Shown here piece by piece: positions 8,628-18,711 of a stretch of 64,000 bases of DNA. The stretch is from the NCBI GenBank assembly GCA_036925085.1, contig JAUPFP010000020.1, forward strand, positions 286,501 to 350,500. Direction: 5' to 3'. Both the position numbers and the translations under genes were made by a program. This DNA comes from Brachycybe producta. Its lineage: Eukaryota > Arthropoda > Diplopoda > Playtdesmida > Andrognathidae. The notes under the pieces were generated by a model, which worked only from the letters and a program-made list of their open reading frames with translations, was not told the DNA's origin and made no database searches. Position 1 is the stretch's first letter. Every line of letters begins with the position of its first letter.

Positions 8628-10610
8628 ATGGGAAGAAAAATGAAAAATACAAGTCAATTCAAAATCTACTATAATCCAAATTCTAGTGGATCATTTAGGA
8701 GTATGAAAAGACTTTATTTGGCATTAAAAAAATTTACCAGAGAAGAAATTAAAAATTGGCTTCAAACCCAGGATGTGTATACACTTCATAAGCCAGCAAG
8801 AATAAATTTAAAAAAACAGATATATATAGATAATGTTTGGCAATTGGATTTGGTTGATATGCAGACATATAGAAACAGTAATGATGGCTACAACTGTCTC
8901 TGACATGTATAGATATCTTTTCTAAATATGCATGGGTAAGACCATTGAAGCATAAAACTGGATAAAAATGGTTACTACCATGGAAAATATTTTACAAGAA
9001 GGGAGGAAACCAAGAAAAATTCAAACTGACAAAGGAAAAGAATTCTTAAATCATACCTTCCAATCATTTTTAAAAAAATAACTCTATTGGAGTCTATACA
9101 ACTTTTAATAAAACAAAGGCTACAGTTGTAGAACATTTTAACAGAACTTTTAAGACATGCATGTGGCGGTATTTTACCTCAAAAGGGAATCATCACTATA
9201 TTGACAAATTTCAGCAATTAGTTAAAGGTTATAATAACTCACATCATCGCAGCATCGAAATGCCTCCCAATAAAGTAAAACTTCAGGATCTAAATGCTAT
9301 TTTTAAGAGGGTTATGAAGTAGGTTAATTTCTGGAAACATTCATAGAGGGTGATCGCATACTTAATTTATTATGTATATACATGTAGGACACTATGGTTA
9401 TTCTATACAGCTTATTATGTACATACGTTAATTTTCGTTGGGATGTATTAGAGGCTACAATTGACATAAATCACATTCTACAGCATTTTGTGTGGTCATT
9501 TTTGACTTAATAATCGCTGCTAAACATAAGTTTTTTTATTTTTTATTTTTCTTTGCACTTAATATTCTTACCTTAATCGGAAATCTGCCATGTAAGGTTG
9601 GTTATTCTTTTTAAAACGACGTCGTTTTCCATCAAAGTGGTGAAAAAATGGCGTCATTTTCAAGTTTCTCAAACGGTGATAAATGCTTCTGTGCATGCAC
9701 GCTTATTTCATTGCTACGAAATAATTCTCTAACCAAGCCTTGACTGAATCAGATTCTGAAAAATTGGCCCAGTACAACTTTTACTTCAATATAAAAATAA
9801 ATGTATGCAATTAGGTAATGAAATTTACTTGTTTTATAAAAAACAAATAAATCTACCACCACATTTTTTTATTTTACTATTATCTCTTTTGTAAAAAGAG
9901 ATAATGGATACCAAATATGTAGCTTTTTTTTCCTATGAGATTTTGCATAGGAAAAAAACACCTTTTTAAATACTTAATTAAAAATATTTAAAGGCAGATT
10001 TAAAATCTGAAAAAGTTTTATCAGTTCCATTAAACAATTTAATATTTACATGTAATACAGTTTTAATCACATTTTAAAAACTTATTTGTCTCCAGATAAT
10101 GGATACCAAACCTAACTGTATATGTTTGAAATTTAAATTAGCATATGTCTATGCTAATTCAATACAAGTGGCGCCTCTGATGTCAGACACTGCAATCAGT
10201 GTCGTCTGTCAAAAAAAAAGTCTGTGATGCTTCTGTAACCCTCTTAAGAGACTTTTCCCAAATGTGAATAGTAGTTTGCAACAATACACCATACACGTGT
10301 TCGCATCTCCGAAACAAAAGATAAATTTAAGAAAGAATACTTGCCTAATTGGTCAGATGAAGTTTTTACAATAAGTGAATGTGTAGATCGTATACCACAA
10401 GTGTATTGTATGAAAGATATTGATGGACAGCAACTTAAAAAAACATTATATAAAAAAGAACTGCAAAAAATTGTAAAATCAGATAAGGATTTGTGGTATA
10501 TTGAGAAGATTGTTGCTGAAAAAGGTAGGGATCATAACCAAAAACTACTCATTAAGTGGAAAGGTTATTCTGATAAACACAACAGCTGGATTAGAGCAAG
10601 TGATTAGAAA
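8628..10610 (+). pseudogene. Polinton retroviral-type integrase with C-terminal chromodomain
   Basis: The N-terminal part (8628-8903) contains YTLHKPARINLK and DNVWQLDLVDMQ, the start of the rve core with its first Asp. Other frames follow with IDIFSKYAWVRPLKHKTG, the second Asp in IQTDKGKEFLN (about 9020-9055) and the Glu helix VEHFNRTFKTCMWRYF (about 9127-9175). The gene is cut by a TTAA-flanked insertion at 9303-10247. It resumes as YLPNWSDEVFTI and ends in a chromodomain (LWYIEKIVAEKGR, then LIKWKGYSDKHNSWI) with a stop at 10605-10607. The enzyme would integrate Polinton DNA. The copy is dead through several frameshifts and the insertion. Upstream and downstream genes are in Polinton context. 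Confidence 0.85.
9303..10247. mobile_element. TTAA-flanked element inside the Polinton integrase
   Basis: TTAA occurs at 9303-9306 and 10244-10247. Just inside, the left end reads GAGGGTTATGAAG and the right end, on the opposite strand, GAGGGTTACAGAAG, so the ends are inverted repeats. Taking out one TTAA and the 937 bp between them rejoins the integrase core to its C-terminal part. TTAA duplication is typical of piggyBac-type elements. The interior is AT-rich without a transposase frame, so this would be a non-autonomous (MITE-like) member. The superfamily is inferred from the TTAA alone. Confidence 0.65.
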
Positions 10611-10620
10611 CACTTAGACA

Positions 10621-10983
10621 ATGAGTCGTCCTGATAATTTCTATGTTACTTTTCCAAGTAACAGTAGTTTGAAATAATATCCTGGAAACACAATAACAGA
10701 CTACACTGTGAAGTTGGCAAAACCAATACTTGTGAATGGAGAGTATGAAATAGTCTTGGTTGAAATTAATTTTTCATGGAATTGGTTTAACATTGTAGAT
10801 GAAATTGATGGTAAAATTACCATTACTGACCTCGAAGACAATTATAGTACAAAAATCTTTATACCAAAAGGACTTTATACTTCAATTGATCAGATTGTTT
10901 CTACTATAAATGGTAGCATAGATGGACACTTTGGTAATCCACAGCTGAAAAATGAATTAAATGAATCCTGCCAAAAAATGTGA
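10621..10983 (+). pseudogene. Polinton virion-type protein, N-terminal part
   Basis: ATG at 10621, thirteen bases after the integrase stop. The frame begins MSRPDNFYVTFPSNSS, has one in-frame stop at codon 19, then reads open with ITDYTVKLAKPILVNGEYEI, VLVEINFSWNWFNIVDEID and STKIFIPKGLYTS to 10983. I remember proteins beginning with an FYVTLPSNSS-like motif and an L..G.W.VAL.EI block as common in Polinton-containing genomes, where they are thought to be minor structural (penton-like) proteins. That role is recalled, not shown here. The matching C-terminal part seems to lie at about 11510-11670, after a coiled-coil stretch. Confidence 0.55.
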
Positions 10984-11700
10984 AGAATTCTGAAGAAGAA
11001 ATCGCCGCAAAAAAAATTGAAGTTAGTGAAGCTAAACAAAATGCTCAGCAAGCTTTGGACTTCAGCAATTCTACATTAGAAAAAGTAAATAATTTAAAAA
11101 TAAGCAAAACCGGCTAAGTAGAAAAAGAGACACTTGCTAGAATAATCACAAGAAGGAGCTACTAGTAATATACAATACAATTGACAATTTAAAACTTCAA
11201 ATCAATCAGAACATTGAAAACATAACAGAACATAAAAATAAGCTGAAGAATGAAGAAAAAAAAGAAAAAGCTTGACAAGTGCAATAAAGACTTTGCAGAG
11301 AATAATGCTGACATTGAAAAAATTATCACAAAAAGAAATGGTGAGCAATTTAACTATGACTTACTGAAACAGACTCATAATAGAAAAAAAATGAAAAAGT
11401 TATGCAGTTAGAAACTGAACTAAGTGAATTAAAAAAAATCATGAAAAACTTCTTAAAATAAAAAACACAGTATAAACAATAGATATAGTACTACAACTGA
11501 ACCATTTTTCAGAAATGCATCATCAAAAATAGACATTACAGCTCCCTCAAATTCAATGTTTAAATTTTCAAAAACATTACAATGTATCCTAGGTTATAAT
11601 GAGGACCACATTTTTAATTCATTGAAAAGCACAAAAATTTGTCGAGCACAATATACGGTGACCAGTGGTGTAGTGGTAAAAAAAAACTGATGGAGCGATT
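10984..11700 (+). pseudogene. Coiled-coil stretch and C-terminal part of the virion-type protein
   Basis: In shifting frames this region encodes long charged helices, for example EEEIAAKKIEVSEAKQNAQQ (about 11000), NLKLQINQNIENITEHKNKL (about 11190) and VMQLETELSELKKIMKN (about 11400). These heptad-like patterns suggest a coiled coil of roughly 150 residues. From about 11500 the sequence returns to a globular type (SNSMFKFSKTLQCILGYNED), which fits the C-terminal half of the protein begun at 10621. Either the coiled coil is part of that protein or it is a separate fiber-like gene. Many stops are present. Confidence 0.4.
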
Positions 11701-12609
11701 GAATTTTGAATATTGATACAATTGAATTCATGTTGATGATCGATACAACCAATAATTATCAATATAGTCTATATAGTTTATCAATATAGATTATTGATAC
11801 ATAATTAGTTGCATGTTTACCTTTGGATTATCCATGATCCAAAAGTCTACAATTATTGTTCACGTCAAAACTTCACTAGAACTCTGGATACTCTGCATTT
11901 TAAAAGCAACAACAAAAGCAAGAAAAACTTGATAATGCTACAGAAATGACAACATAAATCAAGAAATTGAAATCATCATAAAGTTTATTTTTAAGATATT
12001 ACTAATAGCTATATAAAGTGTATTTCAAGTTGATATCTGATATCATATTAGATATTAACTAGAAAATACTCTTACTGTGTTCTTCTAGTTTTAACAACTT
12101 TAAGAGGCCATCTAGAGCGTCGTAGCCATGAGTAGGCCAATGTTTTCATTTTTTGCCATCAGCGGTGTCTTAAAGTTGAGCGCATAGAGACCCATTTTAG
12201 ACGAATATGAGCGGCAAAATTTGAAAGTCCAAATACATATTTTTACTTACTTCTGTTCAACTTCACCAAAACTTATTTAAAACACTTACTTTAAGTTGCA
12301 TTAAATTCTTAAATATACAATGATTAACGTTTGCTATATTTCAAGAATTTATTGTAAATTTTTATATTTTTAAAATGCATCAACAGTTGGTGCATTTGAA
12401 AATCATACCTATAGATGCTGTCTTCAAATATGTTCAACTTTTTTCCTGAGTAATGTAACATGTAGAAAAAAATTCAGTGTATAGTTCTATGTTTTATCTT
12501 GATTGTTTTCTAATTTTTATAGCTTAATTATGATTTATTAATATTCTATCTAATTAAAAATGTTGATAAACAAGTTGAGAGAAATGTGAGCCCTGTTTGG
12601 AGAGTACAT
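11701..12609. other. AT-rich sequence, nothing identified
   Basis: No frame of protein character, no clear repeat with other parts of the window, no RNA gene. A cluster of short alternating words (ATCAATATAG, TATTGATAC) occurs around 11750-11800. Confidence 0.4.
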
Positions 12610-13620
12610 GACGTCCCAGTATGACGTCATACTTACAACAAATAATATTTTCCAAGTTTTTGGTGGCCATGTTTTTTAATGATTGAATTTTAGCGTTTTT
12701 TCCCCGTTTTTTTCTCTTTCTAGTCATTTTAGAGATAAAATGAAAGAGATGAAAAAGAAAGAGAACGTAAAAATATATTTGGTTATAAAATTTTATCGTT
12801 GGACACTATTTGGACAACTCATGAGGTAAGGTGAAAGTTTCGTTAGTGGGGAAAATAGTAGTACCAGTCGGCCTTATACTGTATATATGAAATATTTAAA
12901 AACACAGAAATAAGCTTGAAAAAGGACCTTATGTCCAATAATAGCCTCCTTTGTAATATTATAAAGGAGGCTATTCTCCAATAATCTCCAATATACAATA
13001 TTTCTAGTGGCAATAGGGACGAAAAGACGGCCCCATAAGAAGTTAGCAGACAAAATTTTAACATAGAACTCTATGGAAAAATTGCTGCACGGGTAAGTTT
13101 TTTTTGCAGTTTTCTAGTAAATTACACGTCCAATTTATGTGAAATTTTGAAAATATAAGGACAAAAGTACGTTGTTTCACATCAATGCATTAGTTTTTTT
13201 AATATTAATCATTGTTTTGTTGTTTTTGATATTTTGTTCTGAACGTTGCTTTAAACCTTAAACTTTTAACATGGAAGCCAATGGAGATTTTGATAAGTCA
13301 ATAAGTTCTTTTGCTTATTTCTTGCAAATTAACAGAATTATTGTGAAATTTTAAACAAATGAAGTTAAAAATGGGTACTTTTATAATCAATCATTGTTTG
13401 ATTAAATATTTTTCTGTTTGTTTTTTATGTTATTCAAAAAAATTCACTCTCAACTTTTCGATGTGGGTGTACCACGGTACATTCAGAATAAAACATTGAA
13501 AACAAACAAACAACAACAGATATTTTAAAACTAATACATGGATGTGAAACTACGTACTTTTTTCTTTATTACCTCAAAAAATTACAAATATTGGGCGAGT
13601 AATTTTTGAGAAAACAAAAA
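12610..13620. repeat. Left arm of a large inverted repeat
   Basis: The left arm matches the reverse complement of about 16575-17495 over roughly 900 bp with scattered differences. It begins near TATGACGTCATACTTA and includes GGTTATAAAATTTTATCG, the AATAGCCTCC palindrome at about 12942 and ATGGAAGCCAATGGAGATTT. It holds an insertion of about 90 bp (13315-13410) not found in the right arm. Inside the arm there is a second, smaller inverted repeat: 13640-13720 mirrors 12960-13060. The arms are about 3 kb apart and the space between holds MITEs, a solo LTR and T-rich DNA. No coding frame is credible. Confidence 0.7.
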
Positions 13621-13805
13621 AAAACGACTACAGTTTTGTCTGCTAATTTCTTAGGGGGCCATCTTTTCACCTACTGCCATTAGAAGTGCTTATTGGACAT
13701 ATGATCTAATTAGTCTATGTATAAGGTTTTACAGCCTTTTTTACCTTATGCAATGAAAAAAAATATAAATAAAAAATATATTGGAGGCTAGCGGCTTCTA
13801 TAAGG

Positions 13806-14552
13806 GGCCATGAACGAAGTGTGCTGTAACAATGTAGAGCTCTTGTTACGGGGCTCAGGTTGTAGACTTTCTTGACTAGAGCAGATACGGCTTTTCATTA
13901 AGAGAGGGTTTGTGATATACCACCTTTGTCTTACTGGTGCTGGGGTCAATCTTTTAGATATTTCATTGAATTGTAGCTGTGCTGAAAAGAACCATTAAGA
14001 CAGGTGAGACAGATGCAGGTTCTGCATTATACTTATTTTATTATGACCAACTATAAAGACATAATAAAGCAGAGAACGTGTTACTGTTTCATGCTTTCGC
14101 CACTGGACCATTGAATGAGTAGTTTCATAGTTTCGATATCAGAGAATGGACCCAGAATATACGAAAACATGGTCTTTTATACCCAAAGCCTGTGCACACC
14201 TTTTCAGGTGTACCCATGCCCTGGGGACCATGCTTCGATGTGTAACCATCCACCGATACCGGAACCAGGATGTGTCTTGTAGCTTTGGGGTCTCCAATAG
14301 GGACGGAAGGGACGGAAATACATTCCTGATATCCCAAGAGACCCCCATCCTAGGGGAGGGACGAAAGGATGAAATACAGGGTGTTACAGTGCCATGCAAT
14401 TTTCTTGTTTTGGTACTTTTTTCTAAAAGACTGCAATTCCGATTTATTCATCTGGAAAGAATGACTTTCGTCCCAACTCGAAATTGGGGCCTCCTGTAAA
14501 AAAGTTACAAGACACAAACATTGTAGGGCGTACTTCATTCATGTCACCTGTA
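13806..14552. mobile_element. MITE copy 1, interrupted by a solo LTR
   Basis: The right end at 14529-14552 (GTACTTCATTCATGTCACCTG) and the left end near 13810 (ATGAACGAAGTGTGC) match the terminal inverted repeats of the intact copy at 14811-14993. The interior also matches that copy (CAACTCGAAATTGGGGCCTC block). An LTR was inserted right after the left end, at 13825-14388. The left end is degraded beyond ATGAACG. Confidence 0.65.
13825..14388. repeat. Solo LTR with GTGC target duplication
   Basis: A 564-bp TG...CA segment (TGTAACAATG...GGTGTTACA) flanked on both sides by GTGC (13821-13824 and 14389-14392). The same LTR family occurs in opposite orientation at 48755-48928 plus 61544-61941, where element A has split it. 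It contains a TTTTATACCCA TATA-like word around 14175 in one orientation and ATAATAAAGC in another. This copy shows what the target site of element A looked like before insertion (GTGTACCCATGCCCTGGG near 14212). Confidence 0.85.
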
Positions 14553-15190
14553 GTGATTTGCAAATTTCTGATGATCACAAAACGCAAGATGACAAAAAAC
14601 GTTTGCTGTCAAAAACTGTTTTTCAAAACTTTTCTCTTCTTTGAAAACAGGGAGTGAGCCTTATCAGTACATGATTCATTTTCCTCCTCTCACCACCCTC
14701 ACACAACAAATGAACCGACAAAAGGCCTACCAACCTCTCTTACAAACTAATGAAATAAAATATGTATTTTTATTAAAAAATTTCAAAAAATTCTGAAATT
14801 AACCAAACTTTACAGGTGACATGAACGAAGTGTGCTGTGCAATTCTTTTTTCTTGTTACTTTTTTAAAAGGCCGCAATTCCTATTTATTCATCTGAAAAG
14901 AACGACTTTCACATCCCAACTCGAAATTGGGGCCTCCTGGAAAAAAGTTACAAGACACAAATTGTAGGGCACACTTCGTTCATGTCACCTGTATAGTTTC
15001 GCAAATTTATGATGCTCACAAAACGCAGGATGATGAAAAACGTTTGTCGTCAAAAACGTTTTTTCAAAACATTTCTCTTCTTTGAAAAGAGCTATAGAAG
15101 AGAGAGGGAGCCTTATCAATACATGATGCATATTCCTCTTCCCACCACCCCCACACAACATAAACAAAAAAGGCCTAATTCACAAAACGC
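14389..15190. repeat. Tandem duplication of MITE plus flank, period about 440 bp
   Basis: Once the solo LTR is left out, the block ending near 14810 and the block 14811-15190 are similar throughout: MITE, then GCAAATTT.TGATG.TCACAAAACGC, then CGTTTG..GTCAAAAAC, then a TTCTCTTCTTTGAAAA and a CTCACCACCC..ACACAACA segment. A third partial match to the last part lies at 16176-16300. This means the MITE and its flank were duplicated together, not inserted twice. Confidence 0.65.
14811..14993. mobile_element. MITE copy 2 with perfect terminal inverted repeats
   Basis: 183 bp bounded by inverted repeats that match perfectly over 25 bp including an outer TA: TACAGGTGACATGAACGAAG... on the left (14811-14835) and its complement on the right (14969-14993). 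The outer TA on both sides would be the target duplication of a Tc1/mariner-type element. It has no coding capacity. The superfamily is inferred from the TA only. Confidence 0.7.
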
Positions 15191-15559
15191 AAAAAGTGAG
15201 AGAAAAAAATATGTGGGGGTGTCTATCAGTAAAGATAGTAGGGCTGGCAAGATTTTTCATATTTCGAAATTTTTTTTAAATATCGTGTGATATTTTTTTA
15301 AAAAATGCATGAATGACCAATGTTTTTTATTCCGTATGAAAGTTGGTAGAATGTAAGGTTACTCATTTATAAAAAGATTGTTTTTTTGCTATTTGGTATT
15401 TCAAGTTTTCAAGTGTTGAATTCACAAATAACACTGATAAATAAGTACAGGATAAATATAGAATAAATATTGTAAGCCTACTATCCTTCTCATTTTAATT
15501 TATATTAAAAATGAAATAAAAATTTCTCTACAGCTTTGAAATAAACTTGAGTAGGTTTA
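15191..15559. other. AT-rich spacer, nothing identified
   Basis: No gene or clear repeat. The sequence is AT-rich with homopolymer runs and grades into the T-rich tract that follows. Confidence 0.4.
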
Positions 15560-16170
15560 CAATAATCACTCATACTAGTGCAGTTTTTTTTCTGTAATTT
15601 CTATTATTTGTCTTCAGTTTTTCTATATTGTTTTATGGTTCCATTTTTCGATTTTATTTGTTTTTTTGTTTTTTTTTTTCGATATTATGCTTTTTTCTAG
15701 ATTTTTTTTAGTTTTTTCAATATTTTTTTTTATATTTTTAATCTCGATTTTTTCGTTTTTTTTTTCAATTTTATCGATCAATTTTTTCGATAATTGGATT
15801 TTTCTCTTATTTTTTCAGTTTTTGCATATTTCGATATTATGATTTTTCAATTTTTTCACTTTTTCGATTTTATCGTTTTTTCTACTTTTTCGATATTTCG
15901 ATTTTTTTCGATTTTTTCGTGTTTTTCAATTTTAGTATATTCAGATTTTATAGGTTTTCAATTTTTTTTATATATTTTCATTATTCTATATTTTATCGGT
16001 TTTCAATTTTTTCAAAATTTCAATTTTTCACTTTTACAATTTTCATGATTTTTTCAATTTTATGTTTTTTTATTTTTTTTCTCGATTTTTTCGGTTTTTC
16101 GATTTTATCGGTTTTCTTGATTGCTTTGATATTTTAATCTATCGTTCAATTTTTTCAAAATATCGTCAGC
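15560..16170. repeat. T-rich low-complexity tract
   Basis: Hundreds of bases built from runs of T broken by CGAT, CAAT and CGGT words (TTTTTCGATTTT-like units), on the plus strand. Overlapping Phe/Ile/Ser-rich frames here (for example 15794-16048) come from the composition and are not genes. Confidence 0.8.
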
Positions 16171-16175
16171 CCTAT

Positions 16176-16300
16176 ATGATAGCACATTCCTCCTCTCACC
16201 ACCCCTACACAACACGTAAACCAAAAAGGTCTACAAATGTTTTTGAGATAAATGAAATAAAATACATATTTTTATTGAAAAAGTTCTAAAAACATCACAT
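16176..16300. repeat. Third partial copy of the MITE-flank repeat
   Basis: ATTCCTCCTCTCACCACCCC followed by ACACAACACG, CAAAAAGG and AAATGAAATAAAATACATAT matches 14680-14790 closely. It is the same flank sequence as in the tandem duplication, without the MITE. Confidence 0.55.
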
Positions 16301-16574
16301 GTAAGCTGTTAGTCCGAGTTTTCTACTCTGTTGAATTTCAATTTTGACTGAATAAATTAATTATACCACGCCATTCACGCCAACAATTCAGTGTAGGGTT
16401 CAAAATAAAACATTAAAAACAAAAAAAAAACGAGACATTCAAAACCCAATGCCTGTCTTTCAAACTACGAAGTTTTATCTTTATTTGTTTAAAATTTCAC
16501 GATAGTTGTTCAGTTAATATGCAAGAAATAAGCAAAAGAACTTACCGACATACCGAAATCTCCAACTGTTAAAC

Positions 16575-17495
16575 AGTTTTTTTTGCTGTTTTCTCGCAAA
16601 TTACTTGCCTAATTTTTGTGAACTTTTGAGAAAATAAAGAAAAAGGACTTAGATTCACATCCATGTATTATTAGTTTTATAATATCTGTCGTTGTTTGTT
16701 TGTTTTCAATGTTTTATTCTGACCGTACCGTGGTACACCCACATCGAAAAGTTGAGAGTGAATTTTTTTTAATAACACAAAAAACAAACAGAAAAATATA
16801 AGCAAATGAACTTACTGACTTTTCAAAATCTCCATTGGCTTCCATGTTAAAAGTTTCGGGTTTAAAGCAACGTTCAGAACAAAATATCGAAAACAAAACA
16901 ACGATTAATATTAAAAAAAACTATTGCATTAATGTGAAACTACGTACTTTTGTCTTGATATTTTCAAAACTTCACATAAATTGGACAAGTAATTTGCTAG
17001 AAAACAGCAAAAAAACTTACCGGTGCAGCGATTTTTTCCATAGTTAAAGTTCCTATGTTAAAATTTTGTCTGCTAACTTCTTATGGGGCCGTCTTTTCAT
17101 CCCTACTGCCACTAGAAATATTGTATATTGGAGATTATTGGACAATAGCCTCCTTTATAATATTATAAAGGAGGCTATTATTGAACATGAGGTCCATTTT
17201 CAAGCTTATTTCTGTGTTTTTAAATGTTTCATATACATAAGGCCGACTAGTACTACTATTTTCCTCACTAACGATACTTTCACCTTACCTCATGAATTGT
17301 CCAAATAGCGTCCATCGATAAAATTTTATAACCAAATACATTTTTATGTTCTCTTTATTTTTCATCTCTTTCATTTTATCTCTAAAATGACTAGAAAGAG
17401 GAAAAAACGCTAAAAGTCGATCAGCAAACAAACATGGCTGCCAAAAACTTTGAAAACATTATTTTTTATTATAAGTATGACGTCACACCTAGCCT
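16575..17495. repeat. Right arm of the large inverted repeat
   Basis: Reverse complement of 12610-13620, ending outside in AAGTATGACGTCACAC. Within the arm 16580-16720 and 16880-17020 are themselves inverted copies of each other, so the structure is a nested fold-back. On the minus strand there are three short ATG-led segments that run straight into GTAAGT (near 17040, 16840 and 16545), which look like tiny first exons. Frames are too short to support a gene. Confidence 0.65.
17144..17179. repeat. Perfect 36-bp palindrome
   Basis: AATAGCCTCC followed by TTTATAATATTATAAA and the mirror GGAGGCTATT: every base pairs with its partner. The same palindrome, with one change, is in the left arm near 12942-12977. 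It would extrude as a cruciform or fold as RNA. Confidence 0.85.
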
Positions 17496-18225
17496 CTATC
17501 ATATCCATTCTTATCAGACATAAAGCCCATTCACTTCACAAAATCCCATTCACTTCACCAATACATAACAATTGCATAATAGGGTTGACACCAGCTCTAC
17601 CTAGTTAGATTTTTTCCTAACTCACGTACATTTATCTCCTCTTAACACAACCTATAGTAACCACAGCTCTATTCCTGTTCATTTGCGTGTTTTGCAATAG
17701 CTACTTGCAAAATAATATGAAATAAAGCTTAATATATTGAAATATTAAAGTGTGTGAGCATTGAAATTCATTGGCCATATAAATTTAAAGAAACTTCCAC
17801 AATTCGGGTTCTGCTATCACACAGATAAAAAATAATTAGAAAGGAATATATTTAAAATGCCCAGACCCCAGTATGTAGTCTGGGCCTTTTAAAAATATAT
17901 TATATAACAAACAATACTTTTAATTTAAATCTTTGCTGGAGCTGCGCTCCAGTCACAAAATTAGTAGTGGAGCGCCGCTCCACTGCACTCCGGCATGACT
18001 ACACCCCTGTTAATATACCCCAGATTTTCAAACAAATGTGAATTTCTTTTTTGTGCATGTGGACTGTATAGAATATCAGCATTTTGGGGATGTGCTTTCC
18101 CCCTTGTTATGTGAAATACATTTACATGACTCTGATGTAAATAAGAGTTACTAAAACTTTCAATCATCCCCAGTACAAGAGAGTAAACCGTGCAAATATA
18201 CAAAGTATATAGGTACTTATAAGTG
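17496..18225. other. AT-rich spacer with short inverted repeats
   Basis: No gene. Three short palindromes stand close together: GCCCAGAC / GTCTGGGC (17859-17866 and 17878-17885), CTGGAGCTGCGCTCCAG (17936-17952) and AGTGGAGCGCCGCTCCACT (17966-17984). The frame at 17961-18203 on the minus strand has no protein character. Confidence 0.55.
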
Positions 18226-18498
18226 ATGTTTTTGGTCTTTTTTAATAATCAAACTGGCTCTTCACTTCCTGTTTTTGCTGATGCACGTTATCAACATGGT
18301 CATGGATTGTTTTCTTCACTATTTCGTTTCACATTATCATTTCTTAAATGGGCAGCAATTTCTACAGGAAAACACAAAAGACATAATAACTAAAGAAACA
18401 ACTAGAGCTTCATCAAAGATGAAAGAAAGGAGGAAAAGAGCAGCTCCAAAAGAAGAAAAACTGATCAGCTGCAAAAGTTTTTTGCTTATAAAATGAGT
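18226..18498 (+). pseudogene. Polinton pVI-like protein remnant
   Basis: ATG at 18226 opens a frame with NNQTGSSLPVFADARYQHGH, then GLFSSLFRFTLSFLKWAAIS and a stop at 18391. Past the stop the same phase is basic (KDERKEEKSSSKRRKTD) up to 18498. The LPVF.GARYQRGYGLGS..G..FR...PFLK pattern is typical of a short Polinton protein that has been compared with adenovirus protein VI, a membrane-active capsid cement protein. The internal stops make it a relic. The next gene's ATG overlaps its end as ATGA (18493-18496). It probably belongs to the same Polinton as 7351-11700, displaced by the inserted repeats. Confidence 0.65.
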
Positions 18499-18711
18499 GG
18501 TTATTTAGTTCATCATGAATTTGATCCTGCAATGAAGTCTGAACTACATCTTTCATCAATTCCATACACACAAACAACAATTTTAGATGCCTGTGTTAAA
18601 GAATATCATCCTGTCAATAGCATTGAAGATCAGAATACCATTGAATTTAACATATTAGGAAACTCTGATGCAGTAGATGATTGTGTAGCAATAAAAATAA
18701 AATGTTCATAA
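18493..18711 (+). CDS. Polinton capsid-type protein, N-terminal fragment
   Basis: A 72-codon frame with MKSELHLSSIPYTQTTI, EYHPVNSIEDQNTIEFNI and GNSDAVDDCVAIKIK. The order KSELDLF..PPTQT then EYHPL..I.D..PIEF..PGSG..Y.DL is familiar from a conserved Polinton virion protein (the worm F54H12.2-like group). Whether that group is the major or a minor capsid protein I cannot tell from this fragment. The family is several hundred residues long, so this copy is cut off after its N terminus. Translation would begin four bases before the end of the upstream frame. Confidence 0.65.
   Translation: MSGYLVHHEFDPAMKSELHLSSIPYTQTTILDACVKEYHPVNSIEDQNTIEFNILGNSDAVDDCVAIKIKCS

Larger units (their letters stand above)
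7351..11700 (+). mobile_element. Decayed Polinton/Maverick fragment
   Basis: A run of plus-strand coding remnants with the composition of a Polinton: packaging ATPase, small hydrophobic protein, rve integrase with chromodomain, and a virion-type protein. All are broken by stops and frameshifts. Spacing between the genes is tight, with an ATGA overlap at 8095-8098 and 13 bases between the integrase stop and the next ATG at 10621. More genes of the same kind lie at 18226-18711, beyond a block of later repeats. No protein-primed DNA polymerase or terminal inverted repeats were seen in the window, so the element is partial. Confidence 0.8.

Noticed and set aside
15794..16289. Overlapping Phe-rich plus-strand frames
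   Set aside because: They come from T-rich low-complexity DNA and have no protein character.
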